Source: Adiantum capillus-veneris (Eukaryota; Streptophyta; Polypodiopsida; Polypodiales; Pteridaceae). From it: DNA of 64,000 bases. Each line of letters opens with the position of its first letter. Within the stretch, counting starts at the first letter, position 1. Below the pieces are notes generated by a model. That model was not told where the DNA came from. It saw only the letters and a program-made list of their open reading frames with translations, and did not search any database. Made by a program: the position numbers and the translations under genes. Shown here piece by piece: positions 33,146 to 45,999 of this stretch. The stretch is taken from contig CM043945.1 in NCBI GenBank assembly GCA_014529385.2, positions 140,594,241 to 140,658,240 of the forward strand. The letters are read 5' to 3'.

Positions 33146-35357
33146 CCACTTAATTGCTGATTTTAATTTCTAAATAGTCGATTAATTGTAGTAACTTTAG
33201 TAATGTTTTAAGCTATGAAGATATAGTTATCTCTAGCTTATTCCACCTAAGTGTGACTTGTGTTGTGAAAGTCCATGTGTTAAGCTGGTATTTGAGACCT
33301 CGAGTCTCCTGGCTAGGTTATGCTCAAGTTGGTATTTGAAACCTCGAGTCTCCTAGCTGTTGGTGGTGACAAAATCAAATGGTGATATCACAAGGTTGGG
33401 AACAAGGCAAGGGGTACTGGATGCAGGTGCTATCAGGTTTGTGATATGGGATTTTGATCGAGATGTCTGTAGGAGACTCTACTGCCAAGATGTGTATGCC
33501 AAATGCGACATTCTACAGGTCATTCATGGTGCTAATATAATGTGTCTGTCAAATGTGACACATAACAAGTCAAAGGTCTACATTGGGAGGGGTTTAGCAT
33601 ATTGAAGCCCTAAGTGGTGGTGCCATGATGTATACTGAGTGGGTGCTAAAGCTTGAAGGTCATTATTTGGCGAGTCTCAAAGTGGGTGACATAGCAGTCA
33701 TATCACTCCCGGTGTGGTGCTTTTGATTAGAGGTCTATTGTGCAAAGAGCTATATCCGATTGTTGACCCACGACGGTGGACAGGATAAGAGGAGACTTTT
33801 TTAACGGGCATCATGTGATTCGAGATCGACTGGGGTAGGAAGAGAAGTTTTCTTCACCATGGTGAATAGTGTCAGCAAGAGAGCAATGCAAAAGGAAGTT
33901 GAGCAGAAGTTTTTTTTTCTTTTTAATGAAATCGACTCATGTCGATGATAGATGGCATGTGAAATGAGGCAAAACCCAAAATTTTTTAAAGTTTAACTTG
34001 TAAAAAACCGGGCAGTGCTGCATGCAAGATGATATAACTGCAGGTTGCAGGAGGGGACAAATGGCTGCGAGTAGGGGAGGGCGCTGCAATTCACAATGGA
34101 AAGGGCGCCATCTGTTGGAGATGACGTGGGCAATGGCAGTTCCCAGAGAGGAGGGCGGCATTTGGGGGTTTTCATGCAGCGTGAGCAATCGGAGACAAGA
34201 TGCCGAGAGGGGGGAGCAAGAGAGCATGGTGGAGTGCCCTGCAGTAGCCGCTACAGGAGGCCGGGAGTTGACGGAGGTTTTCAGCGTATAGGTGGGTGGG
34301 ACGCTTCTACAGTAGGGTGGCCTGCAAGTGCAAGAAAGTAGGGCCAAGAATCGACAGGAGAAAGGCGCCTGTGTGCAACCTCGGGGAGTTTTTTTTGGTG
34401 CCCGCCAAGAGAAAGAGAGGAGAAGCCAGTACTGCATGTCGCAGCAGTTGAGGAGGATAAGAGGGTCCTCCAGCTCAAGGAGGCCGTGGGTAATTGAGTA
34501 ACCGAGAGCTGGCCTGGGAGAGCGCAGATGATTGGTGTGCAAGAGAAACACCTGCAGGAGCCTTTGGGTGCTAAAAACAGGGCCACAATGTCGGCAACAG
34601 AGGGGGAGGTCGTGCGTTGCCAAGGATCCGCCAGAAGGTGTGCTAGGAAGGCAAGTTGGGAGAGCTGAGATGCAAGGGGCCAAGTGGGGTTGAGAACGTT
34701 GCAAAGGGGATGAGATCACTGCAGGAGGAGTCGCCAGGGGGTTGAAAGGACGTGAGTGACAGGAGTGGAGGAGAGCGGAGGAGAGAGCATGGCCTCTAGG
34801 TGGTGTAGTCCAGGCGGCATGCTACAGTTGGGTGTCACCAAGGCAACCAAAGGAGGGTGGCCTCGGGCATTTTTTTTATAAGGACCTGTGAAGCAGAGAG
34901 CAAGGCCGCCAGTGCGGACTGCCTTTAGCCGAGGAACGGTGCCGGATTGCACCGAATCGACCGACGCCATCATTGTACCCGAGTTTGTTCTGTGATGATA
35001 CTTAGTTTGTTTGCAATCTTTTGTGTCGGATCAATCATTTTTTTCCTACCTCTTTTCCGCCGACACAGTGTGTGTACAGGGAGTGGGAGAGAGAGTGATT
35101 GTGCAAGCAATTTGTGTGCGGTTGAGTCTAGTGTAGTCTCCTATTGATTGCGGGTGTGTTTACAGACATGGGTGATGGTGTGCTGTCGAGAGAGCCTTGT
35201 GTGACTATGTCGTGAGTTTGTGTAGTCGTGACGTTTGAAAGCAATCCAGAGCAGTGCAAATTTGCAGAAAGTGTGCATGTGTGTGAGTTTCTGTGTGGTT
35301 AGGGGTGCCAGATATTCCCTGGGCTATAGAGAGGCAGCTTACTTGTGTGCTGGGTTT
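33146..35357 (-). mobile_element. Unassigned flank and probable 3' LTR of element D
   Basis: From 33146 to about 33600 is the right flank of the chromovirus; it holds two 40-50-base copies of a TGGTATTTGA(G/A)ACCTCGAGTCTCCT block (33281-33360). From about 33600 to 35357 the sequence adjoins the polypurine tract of minus-strand element D (near 35360-35372), so it is probably that element's 3' LTR. No second copy lies in the window, so its edges are unknown. A 260-codon minus-strand frame (33937-34719) has no recognisable domain and looks like chance. Confidence 0.4.
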
Positions 35358-35399
35358 GATCCCCCTTTCCAACGTTGACAAACGGGAACATCATCTGGT

Positions 35400-36119
35400 T
35401 TAAGTGGGATGCAATGCACAACTAATTCGGGTGGGAAACCTTTTAACTACGTGTAATCCCATGCAAAAATGTCCTAGTACTCTTGACATATACAAATAAC
35501 CTCCTCCCTTAACTCTAGAAGCTCCCAAAATCACAACTTTTTCCTCCCCCTTTATAGTAACCCTCACAATATCTTCCTCTCTAGACAAAGGTGCAGTCTC
35601 CTCAGTCTCCTCATCCTCATCAACTGTAATCTCAATAGAATCAGGGTAAATACAAGAAGAACTGGGTGTACAAGAAAAAGTAGAACTACGGTCATCATCA
35701 GCATCACTCTCAATTTCTGAAGTAACCCTAGGGATTGTAATAGAAGAGGGATAAGCTGACAGAACCACCCGAGAAGATCCTCTACCCAACAATAGTTGTC
35801 CTTTAGGGATATCAATAACACAGTCGGTTTTCCATATCCAAGGTCTCCCCAATAGAAGCTGGTACTACCGAGGTCCCGGACTAAGCCGCAAAACATAACA
35901 ATCAATCTCCACAGTTTGGCCCGCCACAGTATTGGGAAAACCTTGGATGAAACCTTCAACACTCACAAAATGATGATTGCCCATATGTAACCCAATAATA
36001 AGAACCCCATTAAAAGATAACCCAGTCTTGGAAAAGGTGGTGTAACTCAAAACATTGACACCCAACCCACCATCAACTATAGTATGTGGGATTACAAGCT
36101 GGTGGATCATGCACTTCAC
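35400..36119 (-). pseudogene. Aspartic protease region of element D
   Basis: On the minus strand the active site is HTIVDGGLGVNVLS (about 36080), again with DGG. After TAG (about 35862) the frame continues LLLGRPWIWKTDCVIDIP, the C-terminal protease motif, then an acidic Ser-rich tail ending at 35400. A polypurine tract (AACGTTGGAAAGGGGGA on minus, about 35357-35373) follows within 30 bases. RT and integrase are therefore missing, as in element A. The protease would process gag. Confidence 0.75.
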
Positions 36120-37420
36120 TTGGGGACACTCTCACTCACCAAGAAGGGAATCAACCTTCTCAATAGAAGGAAGAATAGGACTCACCCCCTTGGAAGAACC
36201 CAAAGCTCTACAATACCTTCTCAAAAGGGCACGGCTAGAAGGAGAAGTGAGAAGGTATTGTGGTAGGGACATGGTAAACTGCAGTCGATTAAGAGAAGCA
36301 ACAAGGTCAAAATAAGGTATAGGAGGAAATAACTTGCTTGGGGTAGGGTGAGAACGAACACGACGAGGTTGGGGCAAAGAGTCAAGAATGGGGACAAAAA
36401 CATGGGTGGGTGGTTGGCTAGCAACATTGGGTATAGGGTCTCTCTCCTCCACAACAACTTTCTCTTTTCCCTTTTGTGTAATGGCATGCACATGCAATGC
36501 AATAGAATCAATCATATTAAATGATGGATTATTGGTTGTTGTGAGTGCCAAACCAAAAGAAGCCATGGCTGGAGAACTAGGAGACCCTCTCTATAGAAGT
36601 GTCCAACTAGGGTCTCGAGGTCTCTCATTCCCGCTACGATGGTTCATGGGACCAGGTTGTGATATTGTAGAGTTGCTATTCATCATGTGGTGCATCTTAA
36701 TATAAAAATTTTCTTCAGTATGCCACTTACCCAAACATCTCTCATAAAAGAAAATGACCGTGGGACAATCTTTGAAAAAATGGCTGGGTACGCCACAAGC
36801 TTGACACACAATCTTAGTGGGATTAGGCTTAGGCGATGAGCGAACAACAAATTTTGTTGGTGCTTCAAAAAATTCACATTTAGAGTCATAGCTTTCATGT
36901 TTTCATTCAACTCGTTCATGTAATTAGTCATCATGTATTTCAAGTTCCCAATACTAGATGGAGGGCTCTCATAACCATCCCCGCCCTTGTGATGCATGTA
37001 AGGTGCAATGGTAGAGGCAGATTACGGATACGTCACAAAAGGTTGGGGAGCGTGATGAAACTAGTGCCGGGACATGTGGAGAGGTGGATGAAGAGGAAGT
37101 TTTAATAGTGGGTGTGGGTGCTGGAAGCAAAAGAGGCGATGGTGAAGCTTGGAGTTGGGCCGGGGTGGGGTAATAGGTGGTTATTGCAAAGGTGGTGTTG
37201 ATTGTAATTGGGGTACATAAGATGGGGCCGGTAAAGATAAACTAGGAGTGGACATGGATAAAAAGTGTGGTGCTAGCCATGGGTAGTACAATGGAGATGG
37301 CATTGCAACTAGTTGTGGTTCATAGCACACTTGTAGGAACTCTCCACATTAACGACAATCATGATAACAATATTTAAATATTGTGGAGCTTAAGCCCTCA
37401 CTAGAATTTGAATACTAGGA
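36120..37420 (-). pseudogene. gag C-terminal half of element D
   Basis: The zinc knuckle CQACGVPSHFFKDCP (CX2CX4HX4C) lies at about 36806-36762. Upstream are a possible helical stretch (YMMTNYMNELNENMKAM, about 36920) and a Pro/Ser/Leu-rich region (37000-37400). Downstream, frames 36132-36566 carry a charged linker leading to the protease. Several frames must be joined, so the gene is broken. The capsid proper is not recognisable; the next sequence upstream is an unrelated RT fragment. Confidence 0.65.
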
Positions 37421-37626
37421 TGCAATAACCTTAATGTGTGTTTTGTTGCACCTCTTCTTGGTCGTCGTGACAAAATCTCTCTTGCATCCTAGTTCGTATC
37501 CCATAAGTAGGTAGTGTTCCTGCACTTGTTTGGTTGTGGCTTTCTTGTTGCTTTTTCTTGCTTGTGGTTGCCCTAGCCCCAGTTGAGCAGCATGGGAGCC
37601 TTGAGGGGTGTTTAGAGGTCGCCTCT

Positions 37627-37962
37627 CTAGTTTCCTGCACCTCGAAACACCGTGACACTATCGTCCTTTTTCTTCACCAATGGGATAGGAGAATCCCATT
37701 GTGACGGACTAGGTTGAATAAGCCCTCTTTTGAGAGATTCATCAAGCTGCCATTCCACCTCAGTAGCCTTACAATGGCTCATTTTGTAGGGTGGTTTACT
37801 AACCATTTTATTGCATGCAACCACGTAGATGCCATGTTGCACAGATTGTGTTGGTGGCAATCCTAGCTGTAAATCATTGGCAAGCACATCTTGGAATTCC
37901 ATTAACAAATTTTTGAATTGATTAGCAACATTTGTTTTTTGAGAAGAGAGAGGAGTATCCAT
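37627..37962 (-). pseudogene. Ty3 reverse transcriptase N-terminal fragment
   Basis: The minus strand shows NLLMEFQDVLANDL, VSKPPYKMSHCKATEVE, LDESLKRGLIQPSPSQWDSP and IPLVKKKDDS, the pre-catalytic part of a Ty3 RT. It is cut on the upstream side by the LTR of Copia element F at 37963 and ends in unrelated sequence before the YxDD motif. It belongs to an element distinct from, or rearranged against, element D, because RT would here precede gag. Confidence 0.8.
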
Positions 37963-38284
37963 TGCAGGGAATGGGATCGTGCTAGCTAAGGTGGGTGATA
38001 GAGAAACATAGTGCAATTGTGTGAGTGTGTGTAAGAAAGATTATCACCACTCAAGTGAAGTAGGTTCCAAAGATAGACTAGCTTGAATTATAAACACAAT
38101 TTTGAGTATTGAATTAGCTTAGCACAGGTTCACCATACACAAGCATGTAGTGAAAATTTGAAATGTGTTGTTTTTTCATGAAATTGAGCTTTAAGTAGCT
38201 CTACAACTTGACTCCTTTACATCTGGGATTATTCCATCTTTTCCCTCATTCACTCAGAGTCTAGGACAAAACCTACACTTTACA
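37963..38284 (-). repeat. 3' LTR of Copia element F
   Basis: Matches 40730-41039 along its length with scattered differences and small indels. Both begin TG..GGGAATG and end CACTTTACA. Confidence 0.85.
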
Positions 38285-38444
38285 ATCCTCTCCTTGGGAT
38301 TTGGAATAGGACAAAACACTAAAGATGCAATATCAACCAAGGATGATAAATAATATCCACACATGATGGTAAAATCCACACAGGATGATAATATACACAT
38401 AGGAAAAGAAAACTCCTTCTCTACAAGTAGAGAGGCTGTAATCT

Positions 38445-39310
38445 TCAAATTATGTTGTCATAGAAGACAAGGTTGTTTTTGCCTTTGTCTTCTTCTTTGT
38501 CCTCCACCATATAAGATGACCCTTTGATAGGTCTCTGCCCTTTGTAGCTTTTGTTGTTGCTGCTACTATTGCTGCTTTCTCCCATGCTACTGCCTCCATT
38601 TGAGTAGCATCTAGAAGGAGGGTGTCCCTTCTTACCGCATTTGTTGCAAGGTTTATTTGGGTAGCAATATTTCACTATGTGTCCCATTCTTCCACATTCA
38701 TAACACTTTCTTCCAGTTGATGATGTCGATGGTGAATATCTTCCTTTTAAGGATGACGTGACAAAAGCCCCTCCTCATGATGTTAATTAATCTTTTTACT
38801 TTCTTTCTTCTGCTTGAATTGAGTTCATGACATCTTGGAAAGGTGGAGCCGGTTCTTTGTCTTCAATAATTGTGACTAAGTGATCATAAGAGGGTGGAAG
38901 TGCACTCAAAATCATAGCCACTTTTCCATCTTCTGGTACTTTGCATTGGATGTAAGTGAGCTACGTGACAATTCTCTTAAGACTATTTACTAGGCTAGCA
39001 ATGTCCTCCCCTTCAACCATAGTGAGGTTGTAAAGTTGTCTTTTGAGACTAATCTTACTTCTTTTAGCCCTAGCTCCAAAATTTCTATCTAGGACATGAC
39101 AAGCTTCATGTGTATGCTTACATTCATCTATGAAATGCACATAGTTGTCATGCAAGGAGGTGATGATAATTCCTAATGCTTGTTCTTCCTTGGCCAGATT
39201 CTATGCACTTGCTATGAGTGTAGATGCCCTAGTGTGTACTCATCAATTTTGGCTTGTTGTTCTAAGGCAGTGGTGATAATAGACCATAAATTTTTGTCAT
39301 GATGTATCCA
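38445..39310 (-). pseudogene. Copia gag fragment (UBN2 type) of element F
   Basis: On the minus strand pieces appear in order: KVKWIHHDKNLWSIITTALE (about 39290), then CHVLDRNFGARAKRSKISLK and LYNLTMVEGEDIASLVNSLK (39155-38961), which are hallmark segments of plant Copia gag. The zinc knuckle CNKCGKKGHPPSRC comes at about 38640. Frame breaks separate the pieces. The UBN2-type gag builds the Copia particle. What follows the knuckle is unrelated to the expected protease, showing the internal deletion. Confidence 0.85.
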
Positions 39311-39514
39311 CTTAACTTTGTTAATTGTTAGGTGTGAAACACTTCCCCATTGTACTTTCTATTTCCTTTTCTCCCATTGTGCTCATAGAGGGGTCTTAGC
39401 TTAGGAGACTCTTTTAGAAAGAGTGTACCTCTTTACATGAGCACAAATACCCCTTATGAATGATAGAAAATTTGTTTGCAAGTTATTGTGCTTGGCTACA
39501 AGATTTTAGGCTTT

Positions 39515-39518
<4 letters not shown>

Positions 39519-39582
<64 letters not shown>

Positions 39583-39590
39583 AGAGAGAA
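39519..39590 (+). repeat. (AG)26 microsatellite with imperfect tail
   Basis: AG units from 39519 to 39570, then G-interrupted AG to about 39590, inside Copia element F. Confidence 0.95.
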
Positions 39591-39839
39591 ATTCTTGTGA
39601 TTTTGTGAAGCTCCTCTTCACAAAGTTTCCTCTACTTTGGATGAAAACTTTCTTTGAATACTTGATATCCTTGATTTGTGGTCTCCTTTTGAATCTTAGG
39701 GCCTTTGCCTATGGAAACCTTACCTTGGCAGGTGTGAACTGACATCTCAGCATGTGTGATGGTCACCTTTTGAATCTTGTTTTCCAATGCATGACTTCCT
39801 GTGAAAATGCCTTTTTGAAAAAGCTCTTATTCATGGGAA

Positions 39840-40200
39840 TGGTCCCTTACAGGCTTCAAAAGGAAGACCTTTTTCCATAGGGGCTACAGGAATGGGGGCC
39901 TTTATGGACCGAGCAAACCGGGCAGCTTGGGCAAGCGGGGGCAGGCGAGCAGGGCCTTCTGGCAGGCGGGTAGTTAGGCTGCATGGGGACCGTTGGACGG
40001 CGTTTCACCCGTATAGGTGGCCGATTTGATGGTGGATGGGGTCCGTTCACGGAGGCGAGGGAGGGTTGTAAAGCACTCGAGTGCCTATTTTTAGTTTCCC
40101 GCAGCCACTGCCTACCGTCCCACGCCTTGCTAAGTCAAAAATTTTCCTTATTCAGGAAATGGTCCCACCGACCCCACCTCTGAAAATATTAAAAATGAGT
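39840..40200. other. GC-rich block inside element F
   Basis: About 250 bases are much richer in G and C than the surroundings, with repeated GGGC/GGCGGG strings and no recognised protein. It may be a further inserted fragment. Confidence 0.4.
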
Positions 40201-40729
40201 CTTGCCACCCAAAAAGGGTATTTTCATTAAATGCTCTCGTCCCCCATACACAAAGTGCTTTTGAGGCACTGTTCTATAGAAATTCCAAAGAATGAGAGTG
40301 TGCAAGGTTAATTAAGCTTTAAACTGTGAAAATGAAAAGAGATTTGAGCATGGATTGCCTTGACGAGAAGCTCTTGAGACGGGCTACTCACACACATAAG
40401 TGACGAAGTGGGATGGTGCCCCACTTGGGAGTAATTTATGCACAAAGAAGGAAGTAAAAAATGAGAAGATCAATGCAAAACATATCTAATGGTGAATCCT
40501 AATGCTGATTAGCTTTGTAATTAGCTAGGAGAGTAGTGACCAAAAGGGAATCAAACCCAAGGACGTGCTCACACTATCCAATTGGTACTAATTAGTCATA
40601 AGGTATGCAATGGGGAGTGGAGAAGAGAAAGCACTAGGGAACCTAATGATAATTAGGAGATACTAATAAAAAAGTAATACAAATGCATAGCAATGAGCCT
40701 AGCTAGCACAACATAGGTCTGATATCACT

Positions 40730-41039
40730 TGATGGGAATGAGATCGTGTTAGCTAAGGTGGGTGGTAGAGAAAAATAGTGGAAGTGTGTGTAAGCAAGAT
40801 TATCACTCAAGTGAATTAGGTTCCAAGATAGATTAGCTTGGACTCATAAACACAATCTTGAGTATTGACTTAACTTAGCACATGCTCACTATAGACAAGC
40901 ATGTAGTGCAAACTTGAACTATGTTGTTTATTCATGAAAGTGAGCTTTAAGTAGATCTACAACTTGACTCCTTTACATGTGGGATTATTCCATCTTTTCC
41001 CTTGTTCACGCAGAGTCTAGGACAAAACCACACTTTACA
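40730..41039 (-). repeat. 5' LTR of Copia element F
   Basis: Partner of 37963-38284; the degenerate primer site lies on its left. Confidence 0.85.
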
Positions 41040-41237
41040 GAGAGCAAAGAGAGAGAAGCATGCAACATTGAGGAATTGTAACCAAAATTAAAATTTGAAA
41101 GAAAATGACACAAAGAGTAACACAAGAAAACTTCGTCTCTTGCATTAGAAGAAGTGAGATTCATAAGCTTTGTTGTACATATCAGTGGTGAGGAAGGCAC
41201 CTCCTTCTCTCCTGAAAACAACACATATGCGCAATGG

Positions 41238-41355
41238 GATTCAAACATAAGACTGGTGTGCTCGTAGTTATGCTTAAGTGATGGTCGGGCATCCATGATT
41301 CAAACATAAGACTGGTGTGCTCGTAGCTATGCTTAAGTGATGGTCGTGCATCCAT
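41238..41355 (+). repeat. 59-60-base tandem duplication
   Basis: A unit starting GATTCAAACATAAGACTGG occurs twice in a row (41238 and 41298) with three or fewer differences. Both copies are non-coding. Confidence 0.9.
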
Positions 41356-42900
<1,545 letters not shown>

Positions 42901-44074
42901 TACCAATTCTAGCAGCCTTAAACCTCACACTGACCACCTGCACCATCAACAAAACCCTTGTAAATTCCCCGAACTCCACTCTTCCCTAATAACCTAGCCA
43001 GTGGTGGCTAGTGGATTGTAAAAAAAACTCTTCTCACCCCACTCTTTCCTCTCTCTCTATCTCTACCTTCTCTCTTACTAGAGAGGCATCTAGACCTTCT
43101 ATAGCGACCAATGGATATTTTCAAGGACCATTGGGTAAGGACCACCCCTCAAGCCTATATAAAGATGCCTCCGCTAAGCACAAAGGGAGACACAAGTAAA
43201 GGAGGAACACACTAGCTCCATGCACTCTACATTTTAAGCACCACTAAGCACATAATGCACCCCCCAAGCTAGAGAGATCATGGCGTCATGTTTGGTTGCA
43301 AGCTTGGGCATTTTAGCATTGGCAACATCACCATTTTTCCCATTATCCACCACACCATGGTTGAGTTACTAGTCACGACCACTCCATGCTAATAAGAAAG
43401 TCACTACTCCCCTACAAAGAAACATGAGCACGCTAGGATTGAATGGAGCCACACTATGCTACCTTGGGCCACTCTCGATGTTGGTTATTGACGTCGTCGG
43501 TGGCTGCATCATCTTGATGTTTTCCCTCAACTAACCTTCCCAGTAACTCCAAGTTCTCCATGCACCATATGGCGCTCTCATTCCATCATGCATCCCTAGT
43601 GCAAAGATCCAGTTTGTAACCGTCAAGACCACCATTTGTAAGTATCAGCATCGCCAATAAAAGGGTGCAATGTTGTCTTGATCTTTGGGGTCCATTCTCT
43701 GTTCTCCTTAGTCGTGTTTTCCCACATTCGTAGGATGTTTCGTCTCTTGTATATCACTCTTCTTGTGCTCCATCATGTACGGCCTCTCCAATCAATGAGT
43801 ATGATCCATTCTACCTTGTCAAACACCTCCCGCATACACACACTCCTGACTATTGACTATGCATTTTCTACATGTGGATGTTTGCTGTATCACCATTTCA
43901 TGTTGGTTACCTAGAGGGCATTTTCAATTTTTGCTACCCTAGGTCATGTATGTCTGTGTCCTTGCCACACTTATGCTAGGTGGTGCCCCTCTCTACCTAT
44001 AGGATTACTCCTACCTTGAAATGATGCTCGGGGTGTAGAGGCCACCCCATATGGCATGTCATTTCCGGCCATCA
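42901..44074 (+). mobile_element. 5' LTR of Tat-like element C
   Basis: 43537-44074 matches 48766-49335, and both copies end CCGGCCATCA. A primer-type motif follows here, so this is the 5' LTR. Its left edge is unknown; it includes at least the TATA box at 43156. A frame opening MASCLVASLGILALATSPFF (43279) is stopped after 30 codons and not recognised. Confidence 0.75.
43156..43164 (+). promoter_or_regulatory. TATA box in the element C LTR
   Basis: TATATAAAG within GCCTATATAAAGATGCC, the canonical plant TATA form, about 900 bases before the LTR end. It would start the element transcript near 43190. Confidence 0.6.
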
Positions 44075-44080
44075 TTTTCT

Positions 44081-44101
44081 TGGTGCCCCCGTTGAGGATC
44101 C
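44081..44101 (+). other. Candidate primer-binding site of element C
   Basis: TGGTGCCCCCGTTGAGGATCC begins six bases after the LTR end and resembles the element A site at 411 (TGG.G.CCCC.....GGATC). The tRNA was not identified. Confidence 0.6.
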
Positions 44102-44145
44102 TTTCATGAAACCCTCTAGTTTACAAGACTGAAACCCCCAAACTT

Positions 44146-44853
44146 TTGTGGATGGATGAATGGTTAGCAGGGTTCGCAAACTGGAAGATAGAAGAAGAAG
44201 AGCTCCAAGAACAGCTAGACGAACTCCGCATCTCCATCAAAGCTCCAGTGCCAGGCGTAACGGTAATCGATTTGCAGTGCGAGAGTCAACCAACATGCCA
44301 AACCCAGTGGATATACATAGACTGGGTGCCAAGAAAAAGAAGGAGAAAGTCGAAACCATGTCCGCAACCTACAACCAACCTGCAACAATAAGATGGAGGG
44401 AGCTCTACACAATTGAGAATCAACACTATTCTACCTCAAGAATCGGATAACTCAAGTCACCGAGGTAATTATCACAATCAGTTTCCAAGTCGCACCTAAT
44501 GCTGCAGCACAGATAACGGAAGCACATGCTCAGGCTCTCACTAGAGAGACTAGGGATCTATTGAGCTTGTTTCCGGAAAGAACACCACCCTCTCCCACAA
44601 GCTTGGATAGTGACTAAGCACCTCTAAGCTTCACATGAATTAGTACAACTTACCTCAAGGCAGATCACACATTCCGATACGAGTACGCTCAATCAAGGTA
44701 ATACTGGACTTGATGGCTCACTACCAGCACGTCATCGACACCATGCTGGGTGGGGAGCGCTTCGTTGAGGTTCTCACATTAGATCAGCCATTTGTCTTAC
44801 CTTTGGTACAAGGCAATGTACTGTTTGAGATTTTAATCTATGTTCTAGTGTAA
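44146..44853 (+). pseudogene. ORF upstream of gag in element C
   Basis: A coding-like stretch lies between the primer site and gag. In pieces it shows a Glu/Leu helix (KIEEEELQEQLDELRISIKA), a Lys-rich stretch with IRWRELYTIENQ, then QITEAHAQALTRETRDLLSL, FPERTPPSPTSLDS, and finally VILDLMAHYQHVIDTMLGGE with LTLDQPFVLPLVQGNVLF before TAA at 44851. Several frame changes join these. Ogre elements of the Tat lineage have an ORF1 of unknown function in this position. No cellular family is recognised. Confidence 0.6.
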
Positions 44854-44942
44854 AAGGGTATACACGCCTCCTTGTAAAGAAAAAAATAACTTTTGATTGC
44901 AAGCTAAGCAGTGTGTCTTTCTAGCTCTCTTTCTTAGTAATC

Positions 44943-45905
44943 ATGGCAAATGTAGCATTTCCAACATTTAAAGGAAAGAAGGGGGAGGATTTGGTAACAG
45001 ATTTCTTAGATGACTTTGAAGTAGCATGTGTAGTAAGCAAAAAAGATAAAGATGAATCCCGGGTTAGAATATTTAAGCATCTCATGAAGCTAGAAGCTGG
45101 GTCGTGGTACAACACACTTCCACAAGCAACTAAGGATGATTGGCAACCCTTAAAACTTGCTTTTAAGAGGCACTTTGGGGGAGGTACCAATTCAGAGAAG
45201 CTATGGGACAAGTTGAGAGACTTGAAGCAGGAGGGTCTTTTAGAATATGCCACCTATGAGTCCAAGTTTGTGGATTTGTGGGAACGGTGGGTTTGAGCCA
45301 CTCGCAAGAGAGAAAGCTGCACCCGATTTCCTAAAAAAGGACTGGTTCACGCATGGCTTATGGCTGCTTCTCAAGGAGAAGGTGAAGGGTAGATTCCCGG
45401 CTACGTACGAGTTAGCCGTCGAGATTTCTCGTCTTAAGGACAAGAAGCTACGGATGAAATCCAAAGAAACCGAGTCAGCAGAAGCAGGAACATCGCGTTG
45501 ACCAACAACCACGACAACCACCATTCCTCCACCACCACCGGCTCTTGGGGTAAGAAATGACCAACAAGGTATGTTGGCCCATATTACTGACCCACTGTAG
45601 AATTTGTTTGTCCACTTGATACAGCAAGGAAAGAATCAAGAAAGAGATCAATATCCGAGAAGAGCACGACGACAAAATAGGGAGTATCACTGCTACAACT
45701 GCGGAGAAGATGGTCACGGTCTGTACTACTGTCCCAAACCGCGACAAAACTATAATAGAGAAGGTAGGAGGAACCAAATGTCACCCCCTAGAGAGAGAAC
45801 ACCCCCACCCCGAGCACGAGCCCTGCCAACACAAATTCTACTCCCAGACACCACCACAAGCACCCATTCCACCTCTTCCACTGGCACCACCACGTGATCC
45901 CCTTG
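44943..45905 (+). pseudogene. gag of element C
   Basis: Starts MANVAFPTFKGKKGEDLV, aligned with gag of A and B. The capsid part follows (RIFKHLMKLEAGSWYNTLP, LKLAFKRHFGGGTNSEKLWD). The frame changes near 45290 and continues to TGA-containing, Thr/Pro-rich sequence (45500-45600). The zinc knuckle CYNCGEDGHGLYYC is at about 45690-45731. A further frame change near 45850 leads to LVNIIRLEEKGKAVV. Gag would coat and package the element RNA. Broken by at least two frame changes and two stops. Confidence 0.87.
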
Positions 45906-45999
45906 TAAACATCATAAGGCTAGAAGAGAAAGGAAAGGCCGTAGTAGTGGATCCACCCAGAGTAAAGGAGAGGGATAGGGTAAGGAGAAGGTAACCTTT

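Larger units (their letters stand above)
37963..41039 (-). mobile_element. Deleted Copia element F
   Basis: LTRs of about 322 and 310 bp (37963-38284 and 40730-41039) start TG and end TTTACA. A decayed tRNA-Met primer site (around 40717-40730, TGATATCAGACC on minus) lies by the right LTR, so the element reads leftward. The 2.4-kb interior keeps only part of gag (38445-39310), an (AG)26 repeat and a GC-rich block (39880-40120). RT, integrase and protease are gone. No target duplication was found, suggesting recombination or deletion at an edge. Confidence 0.85.

Noticed and set aside
33937-34719. 260-codon minus-strand frame
   Set aside because: Cys/Pro/Ser/Leu-rich without domain or repeat partner, with competing frames of similar length on the other strand; best explained as a chance frame in LTR-like DNA.
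43279-43540. Frame opening MASCLVASLGILALATSPFF, like a transit peptide
   Set aside because: Stopped after 30 codons, located inside the element C LTR, and no mature protein could be recognised downstream.
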